Shown: piece after piece, positions 33,883 through 42,355 of the stretch
Numbering within the stretch: position 1 is the first letter of the stretch
Layout: every line of letters starts with the position of its first letter
The notes under the pieces: model-generated
Told to the model about the DNA's origin: nothing
What the model saw: only the letters and a program-made list of their open reading frames with translations
Database searches by the model: none
Program-made: the position numbers and the translations under genes
Source of the DNA: Candidatus Dichloromethanomonas elyunquensis
Lineage (GTDB): Bacteria > Bacillota > Desulfitobacteriia > Desulfitobacteriales > Syntrophobotulaceae
DNA length: 64,000 nucleotides
Reading direction: 5' to 3'
NCBI GenBank assembly: GCA_001515265.1
Contig: LNDB01000001.1
Coordinates: 124,001 to 188,000 of the forward strand

Positions 33883-34658
33883 ACCGCTTCCCCGCTTTCG
33901 GCTAAAAGATTGAGTATCTCAATCGGATCCAAAAGCCTTCCGTCAGGCTGTTCAATGAAGAGTCCTTCACGAACTGTATAGACTCCGGAAAGATCCACGG
34001 GTAGACCTGCGAGGTCCCGAAGGCTCTCCAATACTTCAATGGGACGGACAGACCCGGAATTACCGGTAACTATATCAAACTGCATACTGATCGCATTATT
34101 GCCGGCTTGATCTGCCTGTGCCGCTTCTTGAGCTAAGACAGTGATCCGCTTAACAAACGGACGGATATTCCTCTCCACTTTCTTTCCTTTCTGAAAACGT
34201 ACTCCTATCACTTCTTCTCTGGCAAGCCATTTTTGGCAGAATTCCAGAATCCGGTCAACTTCTGCAAATCCAGCCAATAGTCCCTCCGTTCTGTAGCGGG
34301 CTAAATTAATCACCGCCGTTAAAGCTTTATCAGCCTGCGACCGGACTGCATAATCTATTAACTCAATCCCTCCGGGAAGCTGGCTCTGTAGTTTATTTAC
34401 AGTTTCCTCCAAAAAATACTTTTCAGGAATATCCGGCAGTGTACTTAACTCCATATCCACAAATTCCCGCTGTCCTTCGACCCCTACCGGCAGCGGAGGA
34501 CCAAACGAGATTTTCGGGTGGGGATTAAATCCTTCCGTAAATACCGCCTTGATTTTTGCCCTTCTCAGTGCTCTGTCAAATACTCTGGTAAGATCAAGAT
34601 GAGCAATGTACCTTGCTTCATTTTTTTTGGTATAAGCCATTCTTGTCTTCAGAAACAA
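33879..34658 (-). CDS. Radical-SAM-linked protein (TIGR03936 / DUF2344)
   Basis: Companion of the TIGR03960 radical SAM protein encoded further upstream. The 259 residues carry the DUF2344 segment ARYIAHLDLTRVFDRALRRA, then FTEGFNPHPKISFGPPLPVG. Its biochemical role is unknown; family association with radical SAM and with RNase G suggests RNA or ribosome modification. The start is uncertain: TTG at 34658 keeps the expected first strand (LFLKTRMAYTKK), while ATG at 34640 would cut it. It overlaps rng by 4 bp. Confidence 0.85.
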   Translation of the reverse strand: MFLKTRMAYTKKNEARYIAHLDLTRVFDRALRRAKIKAVFTEGFNPHPKISFGPPLPVGVEGQREFVDMELSTLPDIPEKYFLEETVNKLQSQLPGGIELIDYAVRSQADKALTAVINLARYRTEGLLAGFAEVDRILEFCQKWLAREEVIGVRFQKGKKVERNIRPFVKRITVLAQEAAQADQAGNNAISMQFDIVTGNSGSVRPIEVLESLRDLAGLPVDLSGVYTVREGLFIEQPDGRLLDPIEILNLLAESGEAV

Positions 34659-34764
34659 ACGCCTCTTTCTATAAACAAAATAATTCGGTCTTAATCCATT
34701 AACGGGACAAGCATGATTCTTTCTGCCGTGAATAAACATCTTGTAGATGAAGGAGCGAAAATTA

Positions 34765-34792
34765 ATTTTATATTCTTCAAGGATATTGTCAA
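34765..34792 (-). promoter_or_regulatory. Promoter of the DUF2344-rng unit
   Basis: TTGACA (34792-34787), 16 bp, TAAAAT (34770-34765). It lies in the 5' flank of the divergent DUF2935 gene, so the DUF2344-rng transcript is independent of the radical SAM gene. Confidence 0.6.
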
Positions 34793-34813
34793 AATTGCTG
34801 GGAGGAATACTTT

Positions 34814-35239
34814 ATGCAGTTTTCCTATGGTGAGCAAATGCCTCTTAGGCTTTTGGATGAGGCAACCTTTTGGAAACACCAAGAAAGTGAGCATACCGTT
34901 GTAATTAGGGAAATCACACCTAATCTAGAAAGAAAATTTGTCGAAGAACTCAAACAGTGGGAGTCGGCCTTAGTCAAAACTCATAGTCTGGCAGTCCAAC
35001 TAACCGAAACTGTTGTACGGTCAGGAAATACCGTACCGCCGGTTATTGCCGAGGAAGTCTTGCGGCTGATGAGTTTTAGCCTGGAACAAAGCGGCCGCTT
35101 CGTCAAATTTCTCTTTGGAATCCTAGATATGAGTCCGTCTGTCAAAAGGAATTCGATTGCTCAGACTGTTGTCAAACATATCATCCGAGAGTCAGAATAC
35201 TTTATCGGTATCGCTCAGGCTATCTGCGGAAATGGATAA
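34814..35239 (+). CDS. DUF2935-type protein
   Basis: A 141-residue, mostly helical protein with the segment LLDEATFWKHQESEHTVVIREI near the N-terminus, resembling the EaxFWxxQxxEHT pattern of DUF2935, a ferritin-like helical family of Firmicutes. Second-half His and Glu (VVKHIIRESEYF) could be metal ligands. Family members usually hold two such repeats; this one is about half length. GGAGG lies eight bases before the ATG. It is on the plus strand between two minus-strand genes that usually adjoin. Function unknown. Confidence 0.75.
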   Translation: MQFSYGEQMPLRLLDEATFWKHQESEHTVVIREITPNLERKFVEELKQWESALVKTHSLAVQLTETVVRSGNTVPPVIAEEVLRLMSFSLEQSGRFVKFLFGILDMSPSVKRNSIAQTVVKHIIRESEYFIGIAQAICGNG

Positions 35240-35244
35240 TTGCT

Positions 35245-37116
35245 TTAATCTATCTGCCTGTACCTGACCGGTTTGGCGGTTTCGGGGCACACTCCGCATT
35301 CACCGCATCTTCCGCGGCAGTCAGGGGTTGTTTCTTCTGACAGGGCCTTTTCATATTCACCCCAAAGATATGACTTTTTTACTCCGGTACTAAGATGATC
35401 CCAAGGAAGAATCTCATCCTGATCAAATTTCCGGTTGGCATAAAAAGAAGGCTCAATTCCGGTTTCAGTCATTCCCCGCTGCCAAAGCTCCAGATGAAAG
35501 TATTCGGTCCATCCATCAAATTTGCAACCTGCATTGACGACCCATTCCAAGAGGCTGGCCAATCTGCGGTCTCCTTTGGCAAGGACCGCTTCGATAAAAC
35601 TTGTCCCGGCATCATGATAAATAAACTTAATGCGTTGATCCCTTAATCTTTTCTTCAGATATTCTTGTTTTTGTTTTAGAAGTTCCATGGAATCCTGGCC
35701 TTCCCATTGGAAAGGGGTATGCGGTTTAGGAACAAATGAGCTTGCCGAAACCGTGACTTTTGCCCCTCTTCTTCCGGCTTTGCGGGATATTTCCAGTACT
35801 TTTCGTGCTTGGTCGATGATTCCGTCCAGATCTTCATAGGTCTCTGCAGGCAGCCCAATCATATAATAAAGTTTGATGCTGCTCCAGCCGGCTCGAAACG
35901 CTGCCTCAGTAGTTCTGAGAAGATCCTCTTCCGTGACGCCTTTGTTGATCACATCCCGCAGCCGCTGGGTTCCGGCCTCAGGGGCGAAAGTCAACCCTGA
36001 TTTTCTGACCTTTTGAACCTGTTCTGCGATCTTCACTTCAAAAGAATCCAACCGCAGGGAAGGGAGCGATACGCTGACACCTTTTTCCTGCATTTTGGCC
36101 ATTAACTCTTCGAGTACCCTGTTTACACAGGTGTAATCACTGGTTGATAAAGATACCAGTGATATTTCCTCGTAGCCCGTAGCTTCTATAGATCTCTGAC
36201 CCTGTTCAATCAAAGCCTCCGGGGACCTTTCCCTTAGGGGTCTGTAGATCATCCCCGCCTGACAAAAGCGGCAGCCTCTGGTACAGCCCCGCATCACTTC
36301 CAGCATTACCCGGTCATGGACGGCTTCAGTATAGGGAACAATTACCTTTTCCGGGAAATAAGCCGCACTGAAATCTTGCATCACCGTCTTCTTAATGAGC
36401 CGGGGAGCGCCCTCTTCAACTTTAAATTCTTGGATGGTTCCATCCTGATTATAGGCAAAATCATAGAACATGGGAACATAAATTCCCTGTAATTTGGTTA
36501 ATTCCTTAAGAATCTCAATCTTAGACTTTCCCTTATTTTTATTTTCTTGAATGACATGAAGAGCGGCAGGGAATTGTTCCTCCCCTTCCCCAATCAGGAA
36601 AAAATCCACAAATGGGGCAATGGGTTCCGGATTATAGGCACAGGGACCTCCGGCGATAACAAAAGGAAATTCATGACGGTCTGTTTTTATCCTGTCGCTG
36701 GATCTTAAGGGTATTTCACTCAGCTTTAACATATTTAAAATATTTGTATAGCTTAATTCGTACTGGAGTGTAAAAGCGACCACATCAAAATCCTTTAGGG
36801 GATGAAAAGATTCTAAAGCGTAAAGAGGAATACCTTCCTCTTTCATTTTTTCTTCCATGTCCGGCCAGGGAGCAAAAGCCCGCTCACACAAAAACTCATC
36901 ATAAGAATTGATGAGACCATAAAGAATCCGTAAAGCCAGATTAGACATTCCTACTTCATAAACATCCGGAAAAATAAAAGCCGCCTTTACATCCGTTTTG
37001 TCCCAATCTTTATGAATGATATTCCATTCTCCGCCCACATAGCGGCCTGGTTTCATGACTTTAAGAAGAATACGGTCAAGCCGGCTGCGGATCCGCTCAT
37101 TATCCTTGTTGTGCAT
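35245..37116 (-). CDS. Radical SAM protein, TIGR03960 family
   Basis: The 623-residue protein has a cobalamin-binding-like N-terminal region, the iron-sulfur motif CTRGCRFC with C278, C282 and C285, the radical SAM barrel, and a Cys-rich C-terminus (CRGRCGECGVCPE) that may hold another cluster. The family is normally encoded next to a DUF2344 protein; here the partner is separated by the opposite-strand DUF2935 gene. The reaction is not established. AAGGAG precedes the ATG. Confidence 0.92.
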   Translation of the reverse strand: MHNKDNERIRSRLDRILLKVMKPGRYVGGEWNIIHKDWDKTDVKAAFIFPDVYEVGMSNLALRILYGLINSYDEFLCERAFAPWPDMEEKMKEEGIPLYALESFHPLKDFDVVAFTLQYELSYTNILNMLKLSEIPLRSSDRIKTDRHEFPFVIAGGPCAYNPEPIAPFVDFFLIGEGEEQFPAALHVIQENKNKGKSKIEILKELTKLQGIYVPMFYDFAYNQDGTIQEFKVEEGAPRLIKKTVMQDFSAAYFPEKVIVPYTEAVHDRVMLEVMRGCTRGCRFCQAGMIYRPLRERSPEALIEQGQRSIEATGYEEISLVSLSTSDYTCVNRVLEELMAKMQEKGVSVSLPSLRLDSFEVKIAEQVQKVRKSGLTFAPEAGTQRLRDVINKGVTEEDLLRTTEAAFRAGWSSIKLYYMIGLPAETYEDLDGIIDQARKVLEISRKAGRRGAKVTVSASSFVPKPHTPFQWEGQDSMELLKQKQEYLKKRLRDQRIKFIYHDAGTSFIEAVLAKGDRRLASLLEWVVNAGCKFDGWTEYFHLELWQRGMTETGIEPSFYANRKFDQDEILPWDHLSTGVKKSYLWGEYEKALSEETTPDCRGRCGECGVCPETAKPVRYRQID

Positions 37117-37148
37117 TTTTGTTTTCTCCTTGGAAACTTTGGTAAATA

Positions 37149-37177
37149 ATTATAGCATGTTGTCTTGCTCAGGGCAA
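37149..37177 (-). promoter_or_regulatory. Promoter of the TIGR03960 gene
   Basis: TTGCCC (37177-37172), 17 bp, TATAAT (37154-37149) with TGC before it. An 8-bp inverted repeat AAATTATA / TATAATTT lies directly upstream at 37178-37198. The promoter closely resembles that of lon at 63572-63601. Confidence 0.7.
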
Positions 37178-37218
37178 AAATTATACACACTATAATTTAA
37201 AACGGCTTCACACTAACA

Positions 37219-37248
37219 GTGACCAACTGGTAACCCCTGCAATATAAT
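37219..37248 (+). promoter_or_regulatory. Candidate promoter of the CotJC-like gene
   Basis: GTGACC (37219-37224), 18 bp, TATAAT (37243-37248). The overlapping AATACAAT also resembles a sigma-E -10 (CATACAAT), which would suit a coat-associated gene, but no sigma-E -35 is evident. Confidence 0.45.
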
Positions 37249-37278
37249 ACAATAACTTCAAACCAAGGGGGGATAAGT

Positions 37279-37827
37279 GTGTTTAAGTTTGCCAGCGGAT
37301 TATTGTATCCGGTTGAGGTAAGCTGTCCGGACCCCGCTTTCGCGCAGATTATGTTTGAGCATTACGGGGGAAAAGACAGCGAGTTTTCGGCAGCAACCCA
37401 ATATCTGAACCACCGTTCCAACATGTCTAATCCATACGTCAAGGAGTTATTGGGTATGATCGCCGCAGAAGAACACAGCCATATGGAAATGGTCGCTGTT
37501 TCCATCCGTAAACTGGGAGGGCCTCCGCTTTGTTATGTGAATTCGGAGGGAATGCCATGGAATCTCAGCTATATTGATCAGAGCCTTGATCCTATTGCTA
37601 TGCTGCAAGCTGATACCGAAGCAGAAATCCGGGCGCGTCAGTTATATGATCAGCATTTTGTCATGACTCAAGATCCGGCATTAAAACAAATGATCCGTTT
37701 TCTGGGCAGCCGGGAAGATGTCCATAAGTACTTATTTGAAAAATCCCGGATGCTCATTCTTCAGGGAGCAGGACCGGAACAATTCAAGAAATTAATTACC
37801 GAGTATAGGATGAGTTTTCCGACATAA
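37279..37827 (+). CDS. Manganese-catalase family protein, CotJC-like
   Basis: The 182-residue ferritin-like protein shows the di-metal pattern of manganese catalases: Glu in SEFSAATQYLN, AAEEHSHMEM, EAEIRARQLY, and REDVHKYLFEKS. It closely follows the layout of the Bacillus spore coat protein CotJC (YPVEV start, FEHYGGKDSE, MPWNLSYI, DPIAMLQAD). It may detoxify peroxide in the spore or cell; coat location is inference. The cotJA and cotJB partners are absent. The start is GTG at 37279 with a GGGGGG-rich site. A terminator follows. Confidence 0.87.
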   Translation: MFKFASGLLYPVEVSCPDPAFAQIMFEHYGGKDSEFSAATQYLNHRSNMSNPYVKELLGMIAAEEHSHMEMVAVSIRKLGGPPLCYVNSEGMPWNLSYIDQSLDPIAMLQADTEAEIRARQLYDQHFVMTQDPALKQMIRFLGSREDVHKYLFEKSRMLILQGAGPEQFKKLITEYRMSFPT

Positions 37828-37859
37828 CTGCATTTGCTTATTTGCACAATATAAAACTA

Positions 37860-37897
37860 GGCAATCCCGGAGGAATTCCCCGGGGTTACCTTTTTCT
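37860..37897 (+). terminator. Rho-independent terminator after the CotJC-like gene
   Basis: Stem GGCAATCCCGG / CCGGGGTTACC with one mismatch and one G-U pair, then TTTTTCTT. The convergent spoIVFB gene ends 15 bp further. Confidence 0.85.
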
Positions 37898-37911
37898 TAC
37901 CGGGAGAAAAA

Positions 37912-38781
37912 TTAAACCAGATCCCCCACTTTGCATTCCAATCCCCGGTCCATCATACCCTGCACAATTTCGGTCTCACTGAAAGTCTTTTCTATTTTAT
38001 CCTTTCTCCCTAAAACATTGATGAGGCTGTAGCGGTCAGAGGCAAGTTCGTCCATAATCCGGCGGAGCGGAGTATCCCTGGGGACCGTAAACGAATTGCT
38101 CCGCATCAGCCCTTTATTGAGAAGCTGCTCTTTCTTACGGCATAGTTGTTTGAGAAAAACAATCTTTGCCTTTGCGATTTCTTTTTCGCTGCCTATCCAG
38201 AAAAATACACCAAGCACAATAAAAAGGGGAGGTTCGTAGAGATAATAGCCAAAACCCTGCAAGGCAAATCCCAAAAGAACAAAAATTCCGCCGACCCATT
38301 TGCCGCCGGCCGCTAAAAACTTCGTGGTTTTAACAAATCCAAAAGTCCCGGAAAAAAACGCTCTTGCAATCCTCCCTCCGTCCAAGGGCATTACAGGGAT
38401 AAGGTTAAAACATGCCAGCCAAAAGTTGATTTTGACAACTTCCAGAACCCATTCGCCGTTGAGAATCCCCTCCCACCGCAAAAACTGCAAAAGAAGGAAC
38501 AAAGCAAAATTAAAGGCCGGTCCTGCGAAAGCGATGACCGTCTCTTCCTTCCTTTTTCCTTCAAAAGTATCTTCCAGAACAGCGGTTCCCCCGTAAGGGT
38601 ACAGTTCAATACTTTTCACTTTTATACCATATCCCCTTGCTGCCAGAACATGAAACAGCTCATGCAGTATGACAATTCCAAAAACAATAATAGCTCTTAC
38701 GGCCAAGCCGCCAAGAGCGCATATCAGTAAAAGTCCTACAAACGTAGGATGAATTCTAATCGTTATTCCTCTCAACTGCAT
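37912..38781 (-). CDS. spoIVFB: SpoIVFB-like site-2 intramembrane metalloprotease
   Basis: Membrane protease that, in Bacillus, cleaves pro-sigma-K in the mother cell. The 289-residue protein has the zinc motif HELFH (H40, E41, H44), the third ligand Asp134 in NLIPVMPLDGGR, about six hydrophobic segments, and a partial CBS-like C-terminal domain (SFTVPRDTPLRRIMDEL). Pairing with spoIVFA 23 bp upstream supports the call. The gene for sigma-K itself is not in the window. Confidence 0.93.
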   Translation of the reverse strand: MQLRGITIRIHPTFVGLLLICALGGLAVRAIIVFGIVILHELFHVLAARGYGIKVKSIELYPYGGTAVLEDTFEGKRKEETVIAFAGPAFNFALFLLLQFLRWEGILNGEWVLEVVKINFWLACFNLIPVMPLDGGRIARAFFSGTFGFVKTTKFLAAGGKWVGGIFVLLGFALQGFGYYLYEPPLFIVLGVFFWIGSEKEIAKAKIVFLKQLCRKKEQLLNKGLMRSNSFTVPRDTPLRRIMDELASDRYSLINVLGRKDKIEKTFSETEIVQGMMDRGLECKVGDLV

Positions 38782-38804
38782 TTCTATCCCGCCTAAACTT
38801 GGGC

Positions 38805-39548
38805 TTATTTACTTTGAATCAGATATGGAATAGGATTAACCGGTTTGCCGTTTTTAGACAGTTCCAAATAGAGCCAAGGTTTTTGTCTTGATCCATTAAT
38901 CCCAACAGTCCCAATCCTCAGACCCATAGAAACCGGGTCGCCCTTCTTGATGGATACTTCTCCGAGATTTCCGATGACACCTTCCCACCCGTTTCCAAAA
39001 TTGATTTTAATATATTTGCCAAACATGTTATTCTGGCTTGATTCCAGAACGATACCTTCATTGGGACAAAACACCGGCGTTCCGAGTGAACTCTCGATCT
39101 CAATTCCCTGACTAAGCGCTCCCTCGAAGTTCTTTCCCTGAAACCCCACCTTTACCGGGCCCGCAACCGGCGGATAGAATATTCCCTGAATTTGATTATT
39201 CACGGGTGTACTTTCCTGATTCGGAACCCCCATAGCCTCTTTGGCCATTGAATTTAGGGACGTATATAAATTTCCGCTGTCCATGCTGTTTTTATAAACT
39301 GAGTGTACGCTTTGAGATAGAAAGTCTTCTCCTTTCGTGCTAAAAACAACGGTTAGAAAGAAAAGAGCGGATAAGATCACTCTTTTCTGACTTCCGTTTA
39401 ACTGTTCTAGAATGTTTTTTGGCGTACTTTGATTGAAATAATACCTCTTACCCCTTGGATAATCCCTATTGTTCTCGGAGTGGTCCCTGCCTATCGCCTG
39501 TGCCGCTTTTTCCCACTCCCAATCGTCCCAACGTTCGAAAGGATTCAT
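38805..39548 (-). CDS. spoIVFA: SpoIVFA-like membrane protein with degenerate LytM (M23) domain
   Basis: Regulator partner of SpoIVFB. The 247-residue protein has a hydrophilic N-terminus, one membrane segment near 57-70 and a C-terminal LytM fold. The zinc residues of active M23 peptidases are lost: the HxGID motif reads SQGIEIES and the HxH/HFE motif reads LYLELSKNGKPVNP. This matches Bacillus SpoIVFA, an inactive scaffold cut by SpoIVB. The partial sigma-E-like elements ACATATC and TCTACAAA lie upstream, weakly. It precedes spoIVFB by 23 bp. Confidence 0.88.
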   Translation of the reverse strand: MNPFERWDDWEWEKAAQAIGRDHSENNRDYPRGKRYYFNQSTPKNILEQLNGSQKRVILSALFFLTVVFSTKGEDFLSQSVHSVYKNSMDSGNLYTSLNSMAKEAMGVPNQESTPVNNQIQGIFYPPVAGPVKVGFQGKNFEGALSQGIEIESSLGTPVFCPNEGIVLESSQNNMFGKYIKINFGNGWEGVIGNLGEVSIKKGDPVSMGLRIGTVGINGSRQKPWLYLELSKNGKPVNPIPYLIQSK

Positions 39549-39608
39549 TTACCCACCACCTTTTAGGGGTTTTTTTGTAGACAACCCTGTTAGAAGATAT
39601 GTCCGGGC

Positions 39609-39641
39609 AAAGAAAAAAAGAACTTTACAAAAAGTTCTTTT
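39609..39641 (-). terminator. Rho-independent terminator after rodA
   Basis: Perfect 11-bp stem AAAAGAACTTT / AAAGTTCTTTT with a 4-nt loop, followed by TTTCTTT on the minus strand. It separates the shape/division genes from spoIVFA. Confidence 0.85.
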
Positions 39642-39658
39642 CACACCTTGTATTCTTT

Positions 39659-39721
39659 GATATTTGAGTATTCGTAAGCGAACCGCTTCGGCGCGTGGTG
39701 AGCGGGTAATACTCAAATATC
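39659..39721. repeat. Large palindromic element between rodA and its terminator
   Basis: Perfect 14-bp arms GATATTTGAGTATT (39659-39672) and AATACTCAAATATC (39708-39721) enclose 35 bp with inner pairings AAGCG/CGCTT and CCGCT/AGCGG. It starts two bases after the rodA stop. AT-rich arms around a GC-rich centre look like a REP/MITE-type palindrome. No second copy was seen in the window. Confidence 0.7.
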
Positions 39722-39722
39722 T

Positions 39723-40895
39723 TTAAAACATTGGCCGCTCTCCCCTTAACCCAACACTCATCACTAAACCCACAGCCAGCATATTAGCCCACATCGAACT
39801 GCCTCCGGATGAGATAAAAGGGAGGGGGATACCGGTTACAGGCATAATACCTGAAGTCATTCCAATATTAATAAAGATATGAAAGGCCATCATCGAAACC
39901 ACTCCTGAAGCGATAAGCGTTCCGAAATTATCCCTGGATTTCATGGCGATATTAATCAGTCTTAATAAAAAAATACAGAAAATAAAAAGCAGAATAGCTG
40001 TTCCGATGAAACCGAACTCTTCGCCAACGACTGAAAATATAAAATCAGTATGATGCTCGGGGAGAAAATTAAGTTGTCCCTGCGTCCCCATCCGGTAACC
40101 TTTACCCCATAAACCGCCTGATCCAATTGCCCAAACGGATTGTATGACATGATAACCGTCTCCGGAGGTGTCGCGCGAGGGATCAATAAATACAATTAAC
40201 CGGTTTAGCTGGTAATCCTTTAAGGGAAGGGGAAGCCCTTGCAGATATTTAAGCGGCCAAGGCAGGTTGGAAGCAAAATGCAAGTAGACTGCCGTTACCG
40301 TTGCAGCTATAGTGCCAATAATAATACCCCCAAATTTTAAGGGATTTGCTCCGGCAACAAACATCATCCCGACAAAGATGGCCCCAAACACCAATGCGGT
40401 CCCCAAATCAGGCTGGAGAAAAACGAAAACCGTGGGAGGCATCACAAATAAAAGGGGAAGAACAAAATCTTTCACATCATTCAGTTTACCTTTTCTGTCA
40501 GCGAGAAAATTGGCAAAAGTAACAATTAACAAAACCTTGGCAAATTCCGAAGGCTGAATACTCTGAGTAGAAGTGATTTGAATCCAGCGTTGGGCACCTT
40601 TAGCAGAAGATCCAACAAAGAAAACCAGGATTAACAGCAAAATATTGAATCCATAGATCCACCAATTGATTTTCCGCCAGTGCTCGTAATCCAACGCAGC
40701 AATAACGGCAGCCATGGCCAGCCCTGTAACAATCCAGACAGCTTGCGTTTTCACATAGTGATAGGGATCAGACGGAATAACATTAATCGATGCTGTACTT
40801 AGGATAAGGAGGCTGGCCCCCAATAATAACGCTAGGGTCAAAAGCATACCCGAATCAAATCCCTGTAGAAATTTCCTGTCAGATTTCTTCGCCAT
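39723..40895 (-). CDS. rodA: Rod shape-determining protein RodA (SEDS glycosyltransferase)
   Basis: SEDS-family peptidoglycan polymerase working with PBP2 in elongation. The 390-residue protein has about ten membrane segments and the SEDS motifs RWIQITSTQSIQPSEFAK, FLQPDLGTALVF, FSVVGEEFGFIG and GIPLPFISSGGSS. ATG at 40895 (MAKKSD) is favoured; AAGGA lies about nine bases upstream, while two in-frame ATGs further up are poorly placed. A weak promoter with TGATATAAT at 40943-40935 precedes it. Confidence 0.95.
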   Translation of the reverse strand: MAKKSDRKFLQGFDSGMLLTLALLLGASLLILSTASINVIPSDPYHYVKTQAVWIVTGLAMAAVIAALDYEHWRKINWWIYGFNILLLILVFFVGSSAKGAQRWIQITSTQSIQPSEFAKVLLIVTFANFLADRKGKLNDVKDFVLPLLFVMPPTVFVFLQPDLGTALVFGAIFVGMMFVAGANPLKFGGIIIGTIAATVTAVYLHFASNLPWPLKYLQGLPLPLKDYQLNRLIVFIDPSRDTSGDGYHVIQSVWAIGSGGLWGKGYRMGTQGQLNFLPEHHTDFIFSVVGEEFGFIGTAILLFIFCIFLLRLINIAMKSRDNFGTLIASGVVSMMAFHIFINIGMTSGIMPVTGIPLPFISSGGSSMWANMLAVGLVMSVGLRGERPMF

Positions 40896-41012
40896 CTGCA
40901 TTTTCCTTATCATTTAAATTAAATTCTATAAAAAATTATATCATACCAAACTCCTTTACAGAAGGTGTCAACATCCAAACTGATCCAATACCGGACAGCA
41001 AAAATTCTAACT

Positions 41013-41300
41013 CTAAGATGTCTGGCCCCGTTCCATATAGTCACGCCTAATCTTTTTAACAGGAATGCTCGCGACCAATGCGACTTCCTGCTCATCCTGA
41101 TCCAAATGCACCTCCATACCTTCTTCATCAATAATCATATAATCGGATATTACACGTAAAAGATCTTCTTTCAGCCTGTTCATAAGATAGGGTGAGATAC
41201 TGGCCCGGTCATGAACCAGGACCAGACGCAAACGTTCTTTTGCATAAATACGGCTATTAGGTGTGTGTTTGCCCAGCACACGAAACAAAAGCTCCCACAA
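41013..41300 (-). CDS. minE: Cell division topological specificity factor MinE
   Basis: Stimulates MinD ATPase and drives pole-to-pole oscillation. The 95-residue protein has the N-terminal amphipathic helix (WELLFRVLG), the anti-MinCD segment with AKERLRLVLVHDRA and the dimeric C-terminal domain. The start is TTG at 41300 with GGAGG eight bases upstream; an earlier in-frame TTG lacks a site. It follows minD by 27 bp. No minC is present. Confidence 0.93.
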   Translation of the reverse strand: MWELLFRVLGKHTPNSRIYAKERLRLVLVHDRASISPYLMNRLKEDLLRVISDYMIIDEEGMEVHLDQDEQEVALVASIPVKKIRRDYMERGQTS

Positions 41301-41327
41301 GATTATTACCTCCCCTCTGTGCAAGGC

Positions 41328-42122
41328 CTAGCGCATGCCGACTAATCTTTTGAGCTTACCCATAATACTATTGGATACATCAAGGTTCATTAAAGAAACC
41401 TCTTCACCCCTTATTCTTTGAGCAATCCTGCGATATGCTTCACCGGCTTGGGAAATAACATCCATGACTGCGGGTTCGCCCTTATTCGTGGAAACAATGA
41501 TTTTTTCATCCTCCGGCACTACGCCGAGAAGATCAATCGCCAGGATATCGACGATATCTTCAATATCCATCATGTCTCCCTGTTTCACCATTCGGGGACG
41601 GATCCGGTTGATGATGAGTTTGGGGTTGCGCAAATCCGCGCTTTCCAATAAGCCTATGATTCTGTCAGCATCTCGGACAGCACTGACTTCCGGAGTAGTC
41701 ACTACAACGGCTTTATCCGCTCCTGCGATTGCATTATAAAAGCCTTGTTCGATTCCTGCAGGACAATCGATTAGCGTATAATCAAACTCATCCTGCAATT
41801 CTTCACACAGAATTTCCATCTCGTCCGGACTTACCGCCGTTTTATCCTTGGTCTGGGCAGCCGGAAGCAAGTATAAGCTATTAAAGCGTTTGTCCTTGAT
41901 CAGAGCCTGTTTTAAGCGGCAATTCCCACTGGTGACATCTACGATGTCATAGACGATTCTATTCTCTAATCCCATTACAACATCAAGATTGCGGAGGCCG
42001 ATATCCGTATCCACCAATACTACTTTATACCCCGCGAAGGCCAGTGCCGTACCTAGGTTAGCGGTTGTAGTAGTTTTCCCCACGCCACCTTTCCCTGATG
42101 TTATGACAATTGTTTCACCCAT
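41328..42122 (-). CDS. minD: Septum site-determining protein MinD
   Basis: Membrane-associated ParA-type ATPase of the Min system. The 264-residue protein has the deviant Walker A KGGVGKTT (11-18), switch DTDIGLRNLD, IDCPAGIE and the C-terminal membrane-targeting helix SIMGKLKRLVGMR. minC, which usually lies just upstream, is missing from this locus. Confidence 0.97.
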   Translation of the reverse strand: MGETIVITSGKGGVGKTTTTANLGTALAFAGYKVVLVDTDIGLRNLDVVMGLENRIVYDIVDVTSGNCRLKQALIKDKRFNSLYLLPAAQTKDKTAVSPDEMEILCEELQDEFDYTLIDCPAGIEQGFYNAIAGADKAVVVTTPEVSAVRDADRIIGLLESADLRNPKLIINRIRPRMVKQGDMMDIEDIVDILAIDLLGVVPEDEKIIVSTNKGEPAVMDVISQAGEAYRRIAQRIRGEEVSLMNLDVSNSIMGKLKRLVGMR

Positions 42123-42173
42123 TATCCAAGCCTACCTTTCATCTAATATGCAATTTTCCCATAAGCATCCATT

Positions 42174-42227
42174 CCAGGTAATATATTACATGAGGCGATG
42201 AAAAAAAATAATTCCTATTCTACCTGG
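42174..42227. repeat. Inverted repeats upstream of minD
   Basis: CCAGGTA (42174-42180) pairs with TACCTGG (42221-42227), and the perfect 12-bp palindrome GTAATATATTAC (42178-42189) overlaps the left arm. The rest of 42123-42355 holds an AT-rich hairpin and the mrdA terminator, and no gene. Confidence 0.4.
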
Positions 42228-42304
42228 AAATCCCCTGAAGATTTAAAAAATCTTTAGATTTTTCATGGAAAATGATTCTACAATCAACCTTCCTTTTCCT
42301 TTAG

Positions 42305-42342
42305 AAAAAAGAAAAAACCGAGGTTCAAATTCCCCGGTTTTT
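42305..42342 (-). terminator. Rho-independent terminator after mrdA
   Basis: Stem AAAAACCGGGG / CCTCGGTTTTT with one G-U pair, then a T-rich tract. It separates mrdA from minD, so minDE need their own promoter. Confidence 0.8.
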
Positions 42343-42355
42343 CTGATAATTACGT

